The notes under the pieces were generated by a model. That model was not told the DNA's origin. It was given only the letters and a program-made list of their open reading frames with translations, and did not search any database. A stretch of DNA of 64,000 nt from Embiotoca jacksoni (Eukaryota; Chordata; Actinopteri; Embiotocidae), in the NCBI GenBank assembly GCA_022577435.1, contig JAKOON010000012.1, positions 8,611,412 to 8,675,411 on the forward strand, in the 5' to 3' direction. Both the position numbers and the translations under genes were made by a program. This document shows, piece after piece, positions 33,501 to 46,426 of this stretch (position 1 is its first letter; each line of letters begins with the position of its first letter).

Positions 33501-36500
33501 TATGATCATCTGCATTTTAGGTGAATACATTTAAATATATAATCAAGGTTGCTGTATTCATATTGTCTTGCAACAATAAAATCCTCATGCAGGTTTGTGC
33601 AACATAAGCTCAGATACTGCAGTTGTTCCCATCTGCATTTCATATTGTGTGCCCAATAATATGGTCATTTCAGTTTCTTCAGTCACCATTCATTCCCCTA
33701 ATGAGGGCTGTACAGAAAAGGGCACATCTACAGTTTTTGTAACATCTATAGAAGAGAGGTTATTACTGCCGGTCCGAGGAAGATTAACATAATCATTGTA
33801 GATATTTTGTTTATCTTAGCCTCCTCTTTGTAAGATGGAAATGTAATGCTTACATCTGCTTTGTGCTGAAGCGACAAGGCAATCTGTTCAGTGAAGAGCT
33901 GCCTCAAGGGCCCGAGCCAAGGCTTTATTTAGCTCATTAAACAGCTGTCCCATTCAGCAGGGGCACGACTGTGAGCAACACAAGAGATTTCTCTACACAG
34001 CTTTGCGTTTTCCACACGGCCAGACAGGAATCTGCCACCTCCCATGAATCTTATTCATTGTTTTGTGGCCCTCATCAGTACATTGCTCTGTACCAATTTA
34101 TCCTTACTAGCAAGACAGACAGATTGTCATACGTCATAGTGCTAAAACTGAATGGTTTATCTGTTTACCATAATCTCCATGGTGACTGATTTTTTTTTTT
34201 CTGCAAAAGGTCAAGAGGTGGTCTTCAAGTGCCTTGGAGAGGGAATACTTGAAAATGCATTCCAGGGATATAATGCCTGCATATTTGCCTATGGACAAAC
34301 AGGTAACTGAAAATCCAGATAGAATCTGTGCTAACTCAAACCATCAATTTATGCAGTCTTTACAGAATTAATAAATAATGAATTGCCTCTATTCAGTATT
34401 AAGTCTTTGAGTACATTTGCAGGCAGAGTTGTCTCCAGATTTGTCCTTATAAAGTTTAAACAACAGGAAAATTTGTATTTCTGACCTGGTCCAGACTGAA
34501 ATAATTCAACACAAAACTTTGTCGCAGCCCATCAGGTCAAAATTTCAGTTTATCCAATACTTATGTTTCTGCCCTAGTTGCAAAACAAACAATATTCCTT
34601 TCAGCTTTAACTTGTTTTTTGTGCTAATTTGCAAATGTTAGCATGCTAGAATACTAAACCAAGATGGTGAACACAATATAGATGCCTCCAAACACCAGTA
34701 TTTGAACATTATCCTTTAGTTTGCTGATGTTTGCATTTAGCCCAAAGCACTAATGTGGCCTCATAGCTGCGAGCCTGGCTGGTTGTCTACATGCTACAAC
34801 ATGTAGAGAAGTTGTTTATTTGTTACAGTATGACCAGGATGGCTATTTTTCTCCTGCTCAGGAGTTAAGATGCCAATTAGATTCTGAAATAAGACTATTT
34901 GTAGTCAAAGAATGACATTAAGTTTCACCGTTATTGAAACCCTTTACTGTATAACTGTCTTTATGACACACTTGTGTGTGACTGCTGTGCCTCCAGGTTC
35001 AGGCAAGTCCTTTTCCATGATGGGGAATGGAGAGCAGCCAGGTTTAATCCCTCGACTCTGCTGCTCACTGTTTGAGAGGGTCCACAGAGAGGGTAACGAG
35101 GCCCACACTTTTAAGGTGGAAGTGTCCTACATGGAGATCTACAATGAGAAGGTCCGTGACCTGCTGGATCCCAAAGGGTGAGTGTGATGTGTGGTCTCTG
35201 CACATGTGACTTGTATCAGCTCACTGAATTTAATGAGCTAATGATTTGGACTGCTTTGGTTAAGCTTTTGACCCAGGGGGACAGACACAGCTGCTTACAC
35301 AAACTGTGGTGTAATTTTCTCATAGTCTTCATTCGCTCCGACTCCAGCGCAAGCAGGGACCTGTCCGTCAGCTCCCGCTTTGTGCTGGTTTGCATCTCTG
35401 TTTATAGCTCTGTTGTGTCTAGTGCCCTGAATGGGGGCACGGCGACAGAATGATGTGAGTAGGAAGCTGAACTCGGTCATTTCCTGCAGAACAGCAGCCA
35501 GCATCATCCTCTGACACTGCTGCATTCTTCGCCTCTGTGGTGTGATGTGGGTTAGCGGACAGACTGCTAGGAAGGCCGAGCTGTGAATGGGTATGTTTCA
35601 GGGAGATCTGTTAGTGAAGCTGGGAGCAAGAGAGCCGTCAGAGCCGCCTGCGAGCCAAGCTCCAGAGAGGGGCTACAGTGCAGCGCTCTGTGTGCTGCAG
35701 ATGTCCAAAGATGCAGCCAGACTCATTTCGATGGCAGCTTCTTCTCGCGTCCATAGTGAGCCTCACACTCGCTTGATCGTCCCGCCTAACTGCCTCTGTG
35801 AACATTAACATTAGCTGCTAGTAAACAGTAGCTATTGGGATATGTTGTATAAAAGGAAGTGTAAATAGGGTCTTTGACGCTGAGTTCCACCATGAGTTGG
35901 TAGCTGGCCACGGCCTTTCTAGTGGGTATATTCTCTTGTTTGCTGCTCTGGATTGTTTGGCACTAGAGTTAAAAGAGAGAACCTTGTTTCTACCAATATC
36001 AGTTTTTCTGTAACCATTTAGAGGGAGTCAGTGACTCTTACTGATCTGTAGGATTTCTTCTCAACACCTAACAGATAAAGATGAGTTTCAGTTTACCAAC
36101 CTGCACCTGTGAAACACCTGACTAACCCGAGTTTAAGTTTGTCATACGCCACATGCTTTTCATAGTAAGAAAAGCCCGGCCACATTTTAATAATAAAAAA
36201 CAACAACTGCATAAAAACAATGTGCTGAGTAAGGTTCAGTCTATCCTACCAAAGGATTTATGCTACTAATAAGTTATTGTCTGTTTTGCCACAGCCTGAT
36301 AAGATATTGATACAATACTGATAAACTATTAAATACATATAAATGAGTTCATTTTGAGTAAATACCACATGCACCCCCTTGCCACTGTAAATACTCACTA
36401 TGGCAAAGTTTGCAGTCTGTCACGCTCATGCCAAATGCTGTTTGCATCCGTCACAACCTTCTCCTCAACCTTCTGTGGAATTTCATTTTGTTGATATAAT

Positions 36501-39500
36501 TAATATTTAAAGTTGACATGTGTGTTTCAAAAGGGGGATTAGGTCCCTTAACAGAATTTTTCTTGCTGAGCCTTTTCTGCCAAACCTTAATGGTAAACAA
36601 TTTGCTATAAATGGTAAATTCCTTGAAGCGTCTATAACGAGTTTTGTTTGCTAAAAACCACCAACAGGAGGGTTGGTCATACAAGCTTTTTAAAACTCTG
36701 AAGCATTCGTCAGCGGTGAAGCTTTAGGCTTCTCTTAAGAGAGAACTAGTTCAAAACATTGACTCCAGAAACAAGAAAATCAAGTTAAATAAGCATTTTA
36801 ATACTTTGTTCGGAATTCTCTTTGTTCCTGTACTTTCTTTTTGCACAAAATTTTATGTCCCTGATTGGAAGTATATATATACACAGAAGTATATATAATA
36901 TTCCTCCCTTTCTTCTTCTCTATCTTTCACTCATTGTGTTGCCTTTTCTGTTTTTTAAGGAGCCGACAGTCCCTGAAAGTCCGGGAACACAAAGTCCTGG
37001 GTCCATATGTGGATGGTCTGTCTCAGCTGGCTGTGACCAGCTTTGAGGTGTGTCTTTCCCCCCCTTCCGCCGTCATGCTGCGACCAGAGACGAGGCCAAA
37101 TCCACCCTCTACCACACACCAAAGTGCCTCATATTTTACTTACACACAGACATGATTTAGAGCATCCGGCAGAAATGCCTTTATATCATATCCCCAGTTG
37201 TCAAGCCACTGATTTATGTTCTGAATAACCATTCAGCTTAAAATCCTCCTAAGTGCAGAAACTCTAATGACACATATTCCTGATGTGGGATGCAGTCATT
37301 GGGTTTCATGTACTTTATATGCCAAGCCTTGGCAGGTCCTTCCTTAATTAAGTTTAAACATCTCCGCCCTGTTCCTCTGTGCTCTGCTCTGCCTGATATT
37401 ACTCCAGTAGATTTCCCACAGCTTTGGCCCACTGTTAGTTGTGACCCAGCTAAATCAAAAGGCACACAGACAAGTGTGAATAAATCCTGCCTTTACTGTA
37501 GTCCCATTAATCAATTTGGAAGCAAATCCAAATCTTTTTTTTAGACCAGGAAAAAAATTTAAATACAACAGACTAATAGTGTCGTCTCTTTCTCTGCTTA
37601 CCTTCCCCTTTATATTTTAAGGACATTGAGGTGTTAATGTCAGAGGGAAACAAATCTCGCACAGTTGCAGCCACCAACATGAACGAGGAGAGCAGTCGAT
37701 CACATGCTGTCTTCAGTATCATTGTCACACAGACACTTTATGATCTGCAGTCAGGAGTGAGTCTGATTTTTATTTTTATTTTTATTTTATGTAGACACAC
37801 ATTTATCCTTTTATATGTATTTGTCTCGGGTCTGACTGCACTCACTGTGATTTTAAACAGAATTCAGGGGAGAAAGTGAGCAAGTTGAGTCTGGTTGACC
37901 TGGCAGGAAGTGAACGAGTGTCCAAGACGGGAGCTGCTGGGGAGAGACTCAAAGAAGGCAGCAATATCAACAAGTGGGTATTGTCATTATTATTATTTTT
38001 ATGAAAGGCACACAAATTAATGGACTCTAATGACTTGACATGTTACCACAGGTAGTTCTCAAATGTATTTTTGTGTGTGTTTTCAGGTCTCTCACCACAT
38101 TAGGCTGTGTAATTTCTGCTCTGGCTGATCAGTCTGCAGGAAAGGGGAAGGCCAAGTTTGTGCCTTACAGAGACTCTGTCCTCACTTGGCTACTGAAGGT
38201 TTGAGCCACAAATTACACATAAACATAAGTGCCTTCTGTTTTGGTTGGTAGCTCCAGGTGTTGCTGAAATCTTTGCACCGTGCCTGCAGACTAATGCTAT
38301 ATGTTGTTTTGACTTCAGGACAACCTTGGCGGAAACAGCAAGACAGCCATGATAGCCACAGTGAGTCCATCTGCTGACAACTACGAAGAGACTTTGTCCA
38401 CACTACGTTATGCCGACAGGGCGAAGAGGATCATCAACCACGCCGTGGTGAACGAGGACCCAAATGCGCGGATCATCAGAGAGCTCAGGGAAGAGGTGGA
38501 GAAGCTTAAAGTTCAGCTCTCTCAGGCTGAGGTGAGAAGATACATGTGACACAGAGGCAGACGGATTATGAATTAAATTCATGCCAGATTTACCACCAAT
38601 CACATGATTCTCATTTCAATTGTTTTTCCGCCAGTCCATGAAGGCTCCTGAGCTGAAGGAGAAACTGCAGGAATCAGAGAAACTCATCCAGGATATGACC
38701 GTCACCTGGGAGGAGAAGCTAAGAAAGACTGAGGAGATTGCTACAGTACGCACATCAGTCAGAAAAACTCTTAAAACCTCAACTCTAAATCATATTTATA
38801 TGTGCAGCCACACTGTCATTATCTATGTTTACAGGAGCGTCAGAAGCAGTTGGAGAGCATGGGCATCTCTTTGGAAACTTCTGGGATTAAAGTGGGCGAG
38901 GACAAGTGTTTCCTGGTCAATCTGAATGCTGACCCTGCCTTAAATGAGCTACTGGTCTACTACCTGAAGGTAAGACAGTCAGGGCTCCCACAGGTCAGGG
39001 AATTTCAGGGAATGTCAGGGAATTATAAAAAAAAACCTTTCCAGACAGTGGAAGTGTTATTTTTGGGGGGCCAAGTCATGGAATATTAGGGAATATTGTT
39101 GTGTGTGCATGTTAACATTTTAGTTGCCCTTTATCAAAATGTAATATTTTCCATATATGTAGCTATAATGTTAGTGAGCTGGTTATTGTCAATTTGTATG
39201 TTAGGTAGCATTAGTGGTCACTGGCAGAAATTGAACATTTTGCTTATTAGGTTGCGAGCTAATTGTTTTAGATAAATGGTTAGATCAATTCTTTGCCTTT
39301 GAAGTGTAACAGCCAACCATCCAGTTGAACCTGTAAAAGCAAAGGCAGGAGAGAAAGCCGTCTCTGCAGCTTACACAACAACAGGCCTTTGTCTGGGTTC
39401 TGCAGGCCAGCCTGGCATATCAGTGTGGAATGACTATGGTAATGTGAAATGGGTTAGTTCGCTGCAGGGTTGGACATCCTCTGGAAGCTGGGATGTTTGT

Positions 39501-42500
39501 TTAACAACGCCCCCTCTACACACAAGTTTTTTCACTTAGGCCTGATTTTGCTTCAATTTCAGTTTTGATTTTCCTGAAGTTGAAGATTAATTATTGCATT
39601 TGAAGTTTTTGCAATGCTCTTGTGCAAATCACCTCAATAAATAAACAGTTGCAGGTTTTCGGGTTTTGACCAAAAAGTTCAGATAAGAAGGCTGGATGTA
39701 ACTACATTCAGATCTGTCATTATAGTTTCCTTAATCTGTCCTCCACCTGTGTGCAGGAGCACACGCGTGTGGGTGCAGACACATCTCAGGACATTCAGCT
39801 CTTTGGGATCGGGATCCAGCCGGAACACTGCGTCCTGGAGCTCTGCCCAGACGGTGATGTCACCCTGATGCCCATAGGGAATGCCAGGTGAGCTACTATA
39901 CAACTACTTCCAACATACTCTGTCTATCTGTCTGTCTCTGTGTATTTCTCTTTTGTCTCTCTCCTTCATGGATGACTGAACCTCAGTGTTTCACATGACC
40001 TCACTGTACAGGAATCTTATGATCTGAGCTCCTCACTTTGATATCGGAGCCATGGCTCCCTCCCGCGACAAAAGGATTGTTCAATCTCAATTAGTCAGTG
40101 TTCCTTTTTTAAAGCTGAAAATCATTTTACATCTTCATGGATTAAGTTTTATATTTCTGTTTTCTCTAGGTCCTGTGTGAATGGTACAATGATCGATTCT
40201 CTAGTACACTTGTGGCATGGAGACCGTATCTTATGGGGAAACAATCACTTTTTCAGGTAGGTTTGTGATGCCACATTCAAGGCGTGCAAACGATTATGAA
40301 GTTAAAAAGTCACAGATTAAAAATCCTATTGCTCTTTAGGATCAATCTGCCAAAGCGAAAGCGGCGGGACCGTTTGAAGGAGCTGGAGAGAGCTTCTCCC
40401 AGAGAGAGCTTCATTGAGGCAGATGTGGAGACGGCCAGCGAGGCCTCTTCTGAGCAAGATTACAGCTATGAGTTTGCCCAGATGGAGGTCATAATGAAGA
40501 CTCTTGGAAACAATGGTATGATTAGGATAATCTGCCTTCTGCAATCCACACAATTTTCTTAGGCTTTCAGGCCGTAGCTGTGTACAGTATGGATTCCAGT
40601 TTCTGAACCGCCAGCTAATTCCAGCCACCCTGGCTGTATGATAACATCTTTGAGAAATATCATTACTGTAAAACAATACTTTGTTTATAAATGTAGAGAA
40701 AAGAACCCAAATATACTCAGTTTATTACTCAATGATATAATTATGATATGAAACAATAAAAAGCAGCACATTTCATATTTGGGAACATAGAGAAGTTTCA
40801 TTTTGAAAATGTTAGTTAAAAATAAGTAATTGTCACATTTGTTGTCTCTAAATTTTCTTCAAATGGTATTAATCAAAGAGGTTCTGAATCCATTTTTAAC
40901 TTGTCACCAAACACTCACAAACAAAACCTTCAGTAAGGAGTTTGGTTATCCTCCCAGTAAATTCAATCATTGAGTGTCCATTAAAAAAAAAATAGCAATT
41001 TGCTTATGATATTGATATTAACTATTAATTGATTGATAATTAAATGCTGAATTTGACGCTCGGTTTGCAGTTGTCTTTTATTGAAATGTAAAATGTGTCG
41101 TTTCTCACATGCTGTGTGTAGACCCCATGCAGAATGTGGTCCAGGTGTTGGAGAAGCAGTATCTGGAGGAGAAGCGGACGGCTCTGGAGGAGCAGAGGAT
41201 GATGTATGAACGAGAGCTGGAGTCGCTACGGCAACAGCTGTCTCCCGAGAAAACCCCGCAGCACCACCGCAGCAGCAGTGATCGGCTTACGTTCCCAACA
41301 AACACACCACACGGCAAACTGCGGCTGTGGACAGAGGAACGGTCAGTGGAGCGGTGTGCTCACATACACAGACACACAAAGATACAAAACTCTAGAGAAC
41401 ATTTTGTTACAAAATCTGTGTTTTGTGAAAATACCAGAGAGAGAGCCAAATCTGAGATACAGAGGAGAAGTTACATTAGTCCGTGTTGCTACTCTTGAAA
41501 GCATGTTTGACACGAAAAGATTTTTTTCAAACTAATCTGAAAATACTAAAGTTTGTGTTTGGCAAATAGGAAATATTACACCAGTGTGATGTGGAGACCT
41601 GAAGCCTGCATTGTACATACTATCAGAGGGGTCTTTCAGGGATGTAGGAGACATCTTGTATCAATTAGAAAAATATTTACATATTTGTAGATCCTGATTC
41701 TTTTTTCATTTTTTTAAATGGGAATTGTGTTTTGGAAAACCATGTCACAAATGGAAATGGAAATATTTGTTATTTATCTTTGAACATGTCTTGAGACGAT
41801 CTTTAAATCCACACTGAATGCACATAAAAGAGGAGAGGTCATCTTCATAAATGAATGATGTTGTGTTGTGTATTTGTGTGCGGGACAGGGATGAGCTGTT
41901 TCGTCAGAGTCTCTCTCGGCTCAGAGAGCAGGTCGTCAAAGCCAACACTTTGGTGCGAGAGGCCAACTTCTTGGCAGAGGAGATGAACAAACTGACTGAC
42001 TATCAGGTCACCCTTCAGATTCCTGCAGCCAACCTCAGCGCCAACCGCAAGGTCAGACCTCTGAACTCCCACCAATTTAACACACTGCCGAAGGCTATAA
42101 TATTGTTCATTATCCTCTTTCATTAGCATTATCATCTGTTTAGGCTTTAAGACGGAATTTTTAAAGTGTGAATATCTAGTACCCTGATCTGAAATGCGTC
42201 TCATCCATTTTTATGTAGCGTGGAGCAATAGTGAGCGAGCCGGCAATTCAGGTGCGGAGGAAAGGGAAGGGGACCCAGGTATGGACCATCGAGAAGCTGG
42301 AGAACAAACTGGTAGACATGAGAGATCACTACAGAGACTGGAAAGAAGGCACAGAAGAAACGGTGAGAAACGGAAGACAAAAACAGGAAAAGATTTGAGA
42401 AAAAAAAAAGCATTGTATTATTGAGTGTGTTCCTTTGTTTTTTTCCAGGATAACAAAGCAAACAGTAAGCACTGCGACCTTTTCTATGAAGCGCAAGAAA

Positions 42501-45500
42501 ACCACAACCTGATAGGAGTGGCCAACATTTTCCTCGAGTGCCTTTTCCATGATGTCAGACTGCATTATGCTGTGCCCATCATCAGCCAGCAGGGAGAGGT
42601 AAGGGTACAACAAACATTTTACAGCTGGGATAAATGTCAGTATTAATACTAAAAGTTCATATGAAAGAATAACATCATATTTATGATCATGAATCCAAAT
42701 GGTAAAGTTCTCAAAAGTTTTTTTTGTATACAAACAGTTCACTTTAAAATATATGTAATACATTTTTATATCTAAGCTATTTCAGGGCTTTTGGATCCTC
42801 TTTTAAATTAAAGTGATCATTCCTTTGTTCTGCTTTCGTGAACAGGTGGCAGGCAGGTTGCACGTCGAGCTGATGAGAGTTAGTGGAGCTGTACCCGAGC
42901 GCCTGTCTGGGGGAGACGACTCATCCGAGAACTCCAGTGAGAGCAGCTGCTACGAGGTCATGGACACCAACGGAGAGATTGTCCACATGGCCAAGAGGCT
43001 TACCTGCAGGGTAAGGGTCACTTATTACTGGAGTTTATCCATGACAGAGATTTCAAAATTGTTCTTTAGCTCTGAGATCTCCAAAGAACCTAATCTTCAT
43101 CGTATCTACTTGTCTCATTTGCTGTAGGTGCGGATCAGGGAGGCCACAGGGCTGCCGCTCAACCTGTCCAACTTTGTCTTCTGTCAGTACACCTTCTGGG
43201 AGCATGGTGAGCCCACCGTGGCCCCTCCCATGGTCAGCCCAGACAGACCTCCCCCTCGCAGCCCAGATGCTCAGTTCACTGTCCAGTTTGATAACTGCAA
43301 AGTAAGATGCCTTACTTTGCATGCATTTTAAGCTCTTATCACTTTTGTTGGTTGCTTTTATTTTCAAATCGGCCTCACTACACCAACTCTTGTCTTCGTC
43401 CAGGACTATGTTGTGCATGTTACGGATGACTTTTTGGAGTTTATATCAGATGGAGCGTTGGCCATCGAAGTTTGGGGGCACCGCTGCGCTGGGAACGGGC
43501 GTTCTCTCTGGGAGTTAGATGCACTGGAGGCCAAAACCCAAACGCTCCGAGACAGGTTGGCTGCACTACATGTTGCACTGCGACTTTGGCACTGACACTG
43601 ACATTTCACATGTAACTAATCCTGGCTGATGCGTGTTCAAGGTGGAGTGAGGTGTCTCGCAGGATCGAGCTGTGGACCTCCATCCAGGAGCTGAATGAGC
43701 AGGGAGAGTACTCGTCTGTGGAGCTGCATCCTGGAAAAGACATCAGCACGGGAGGAGTCTTCCAACTCCGACAGGTCAGAGAAAAACTATGAAGAAGTTT
43801 CCCTTTAGTTCAGACTGGCTGCCCTACATCATCATAACTAACTATTTAATTGTGAATTATGACTTGTCGGAGCAGGGTCACTCCAGGAGGCTGCAGGTGT
43901 GTGTGAAGCCGGTCCAGAACTCGGGCACTCTGCCTCTGCTGGTGGAGGCTGCGCTGTCTGTCTCTATTGGCTGTGTGTCGGCTCGCTCCACCAAACTGCA
44001 GCGACCACTCGACAGCTACCAGGTCTGTGAACTACACACATGTGCCACTTAAGACTCTGAATATATGGGGCTGACATTAAAAGGGTGATTTTTATGGAAG
44101 TGATTCTGTATAAAAACAGAAAAGTGTTTTGGGAACAGTATGCTCATTTCATGCCAAGGATATTCAACATTATGCTGATTCAGCCAAAGTATGTTTAGTC
44201 TTTCTCGGGTTTCATGCCATGACTGGCCCGTCTGGGTAACTGGCTGTGAGTCTATAGGAGGCCAAGTAAAATATAGTACAAACTCATTAGTGTCCTCTTA
44301 TTTCTTTTAACATGTACATGTTGTGTTCTGGCCATTTTTGCAGCAAGGGACTGTTTGTTTAGTCTGAATAGTCTACATTCACAAGATTAACAGAAGAAAG
44401 CCAGGCTTATTATTACTTTGTTTACTAAATGGCATGTAAACATAGGTGTAAACAGATCTTTCACATTGCCAAGATTCCTGGAATGATACAAGAGCAGTAG
44501 ATGTTTTGCTCCGAGGTGTCATTTACTGGATCCGCTCATGTGACTGAGTGTCTTCTCTCCTGCCAGAGAGAGGCGGAAGACGATATGGATAGTTATCAGG
44601 TACCTTCCAAGTCTCCTCCTGCTGCTGCTCCCCCTGTAGTTCACTCTGCAGCATGAAGGAAACCAAACCGATTGTGTGTTTGTGACTAGGCCTTTTTGCT
44701 GAGGGCATGTGAGGCAGGAGGCAGAGGGCTGTGCCTCTACCGACAAAAGAAGTGCTTTATTAAACAGCAGCTGCACATCTGGATGATTTCTGATGCTGTA
44801 ATTACACTGATCACACCAGCCATTCTTTGGCAGCACTCGATGCAAAATACAGCTCCACCCGTGGCTGAGCTCCGAGCCAGCGGGCACGTCTGCCAGGGTC
44901 TTGTCCCGCTCTCTCTTGCCTTTCGCGTCAGGTCCAGCACACTAATGCTACTGTTTGTTTGTCTCTACTGAAGAGCTGCAGAAGTAATAAGCCTCACTTC
45001 ATCACACGGGTATCGCATGGCTGCATGCTTTACAGTGCTTTGCATGGTGAAAGCGTGCTGACGTCAGAAGCGTAATATGGTTGGCTTTGAGGTCTGTTGA
45101 TTACTGTGGATGTTGCAGACTGGGAATCTGCTCTCTCTGGTTCTCTAACAGAGTGATCCGCCGAGCATTCAGGTAGGACTTTGGGCGGCTGTGGCTGCAC
45201 GTGAGGATGTGCATGCAAGCGTGTGTGAATGACGTGTGTGAATTGCAAAGGGGTTAAAGGGAGATTTAAGCTGGTGTCTGTTTTGAAACTTTCATCAAAA
45301 TTAGATTTTTCAGACAAAATTACAGACCCCAAGGCTTTGATTTATAACATCTTGGTTTTGGGAACAAATATGAGGGTTAGCTTTCACTTAGCTTTTCCCA
45401 AATATTCTCAGTGCTTAAGGTGTAGTTATGGTAAGCCGTCAGGCAAACTAGCCCTGTGCACATTCATCGTGTCCTGGTAACACTTCACTGTGACCTGCAG

Positions 45501-46372
45501 CAGATCCTCTGCCTCACTGAGCCACCTGGCATTGATTCTGGCCTCTGTTTGGTTCCAGGAAGAGGATCTCAACTGCGTTAGAGAGCGCTGGTCAGATGCC
45601 CTGATCAAACGTCGGGCGTATCTTGATGAACAAATCAAGAAAATAATCAACAAACATGGTGAGTCCAAGACCCTGTCTAACTGACAGACCATAGATTTTC
45701 TTTTTTTTTTTCACAGTTTTTTTTTGTATTTTATGTTGTGGTGAAACCGCTCTCTCCCTCGCTGTTTGGATACAGAAAAGTCAGAGGAGGACATTGAGCG
45801 TGAAGCTCGGCTGGTGGAACAGTGGGTTGGCCTGACTGAAGAGAGAAATGCAGTGCTGGTACCTGCACCAGGAAGTGGCATCCCCGGAGCTCCTGCAGAC
45901 TGGTAAAAAAAAAGACACTCCACCCAAAACATCACACTCATTTCATTTGTGACCCTTTGCTTTACCAACAACCTCATATTCTTCTGCTTGTAGGACTCCA
46001 CCTGCAGGGATGGAAGCTCACATTCCTGTACTCTACCTGGATTTAAATGGTGAGGCAGACAACTACTTTATTTCACAGGTTCCTCTCTGGTTCTGCAAAT
46101 GCTAACTGTCTTTTATGCCACCAGCTGATAATCTGACCGTGAATGAGCAGCTGACCGGCCCACATGCTGCAGGCGTTAACTCCATCCTGCCCAAAGAGCA
46201 TGGCAGCCAGTTCTTCTATCTGCCCATCATCAGGCACAGTGATGAGGAGGTGAGCAATGACTTTGACTTCACTGCACTCCTGTGGCCAAAAAGAGAACTT
46301 GGGAAACAAAAAAGAGGAGATAGTTTACTGCATTTCTGTTTCTGCAGACATGGCACATAACTAAAGAAAGGC

Positions 46373-46426
<54 letters not shown>

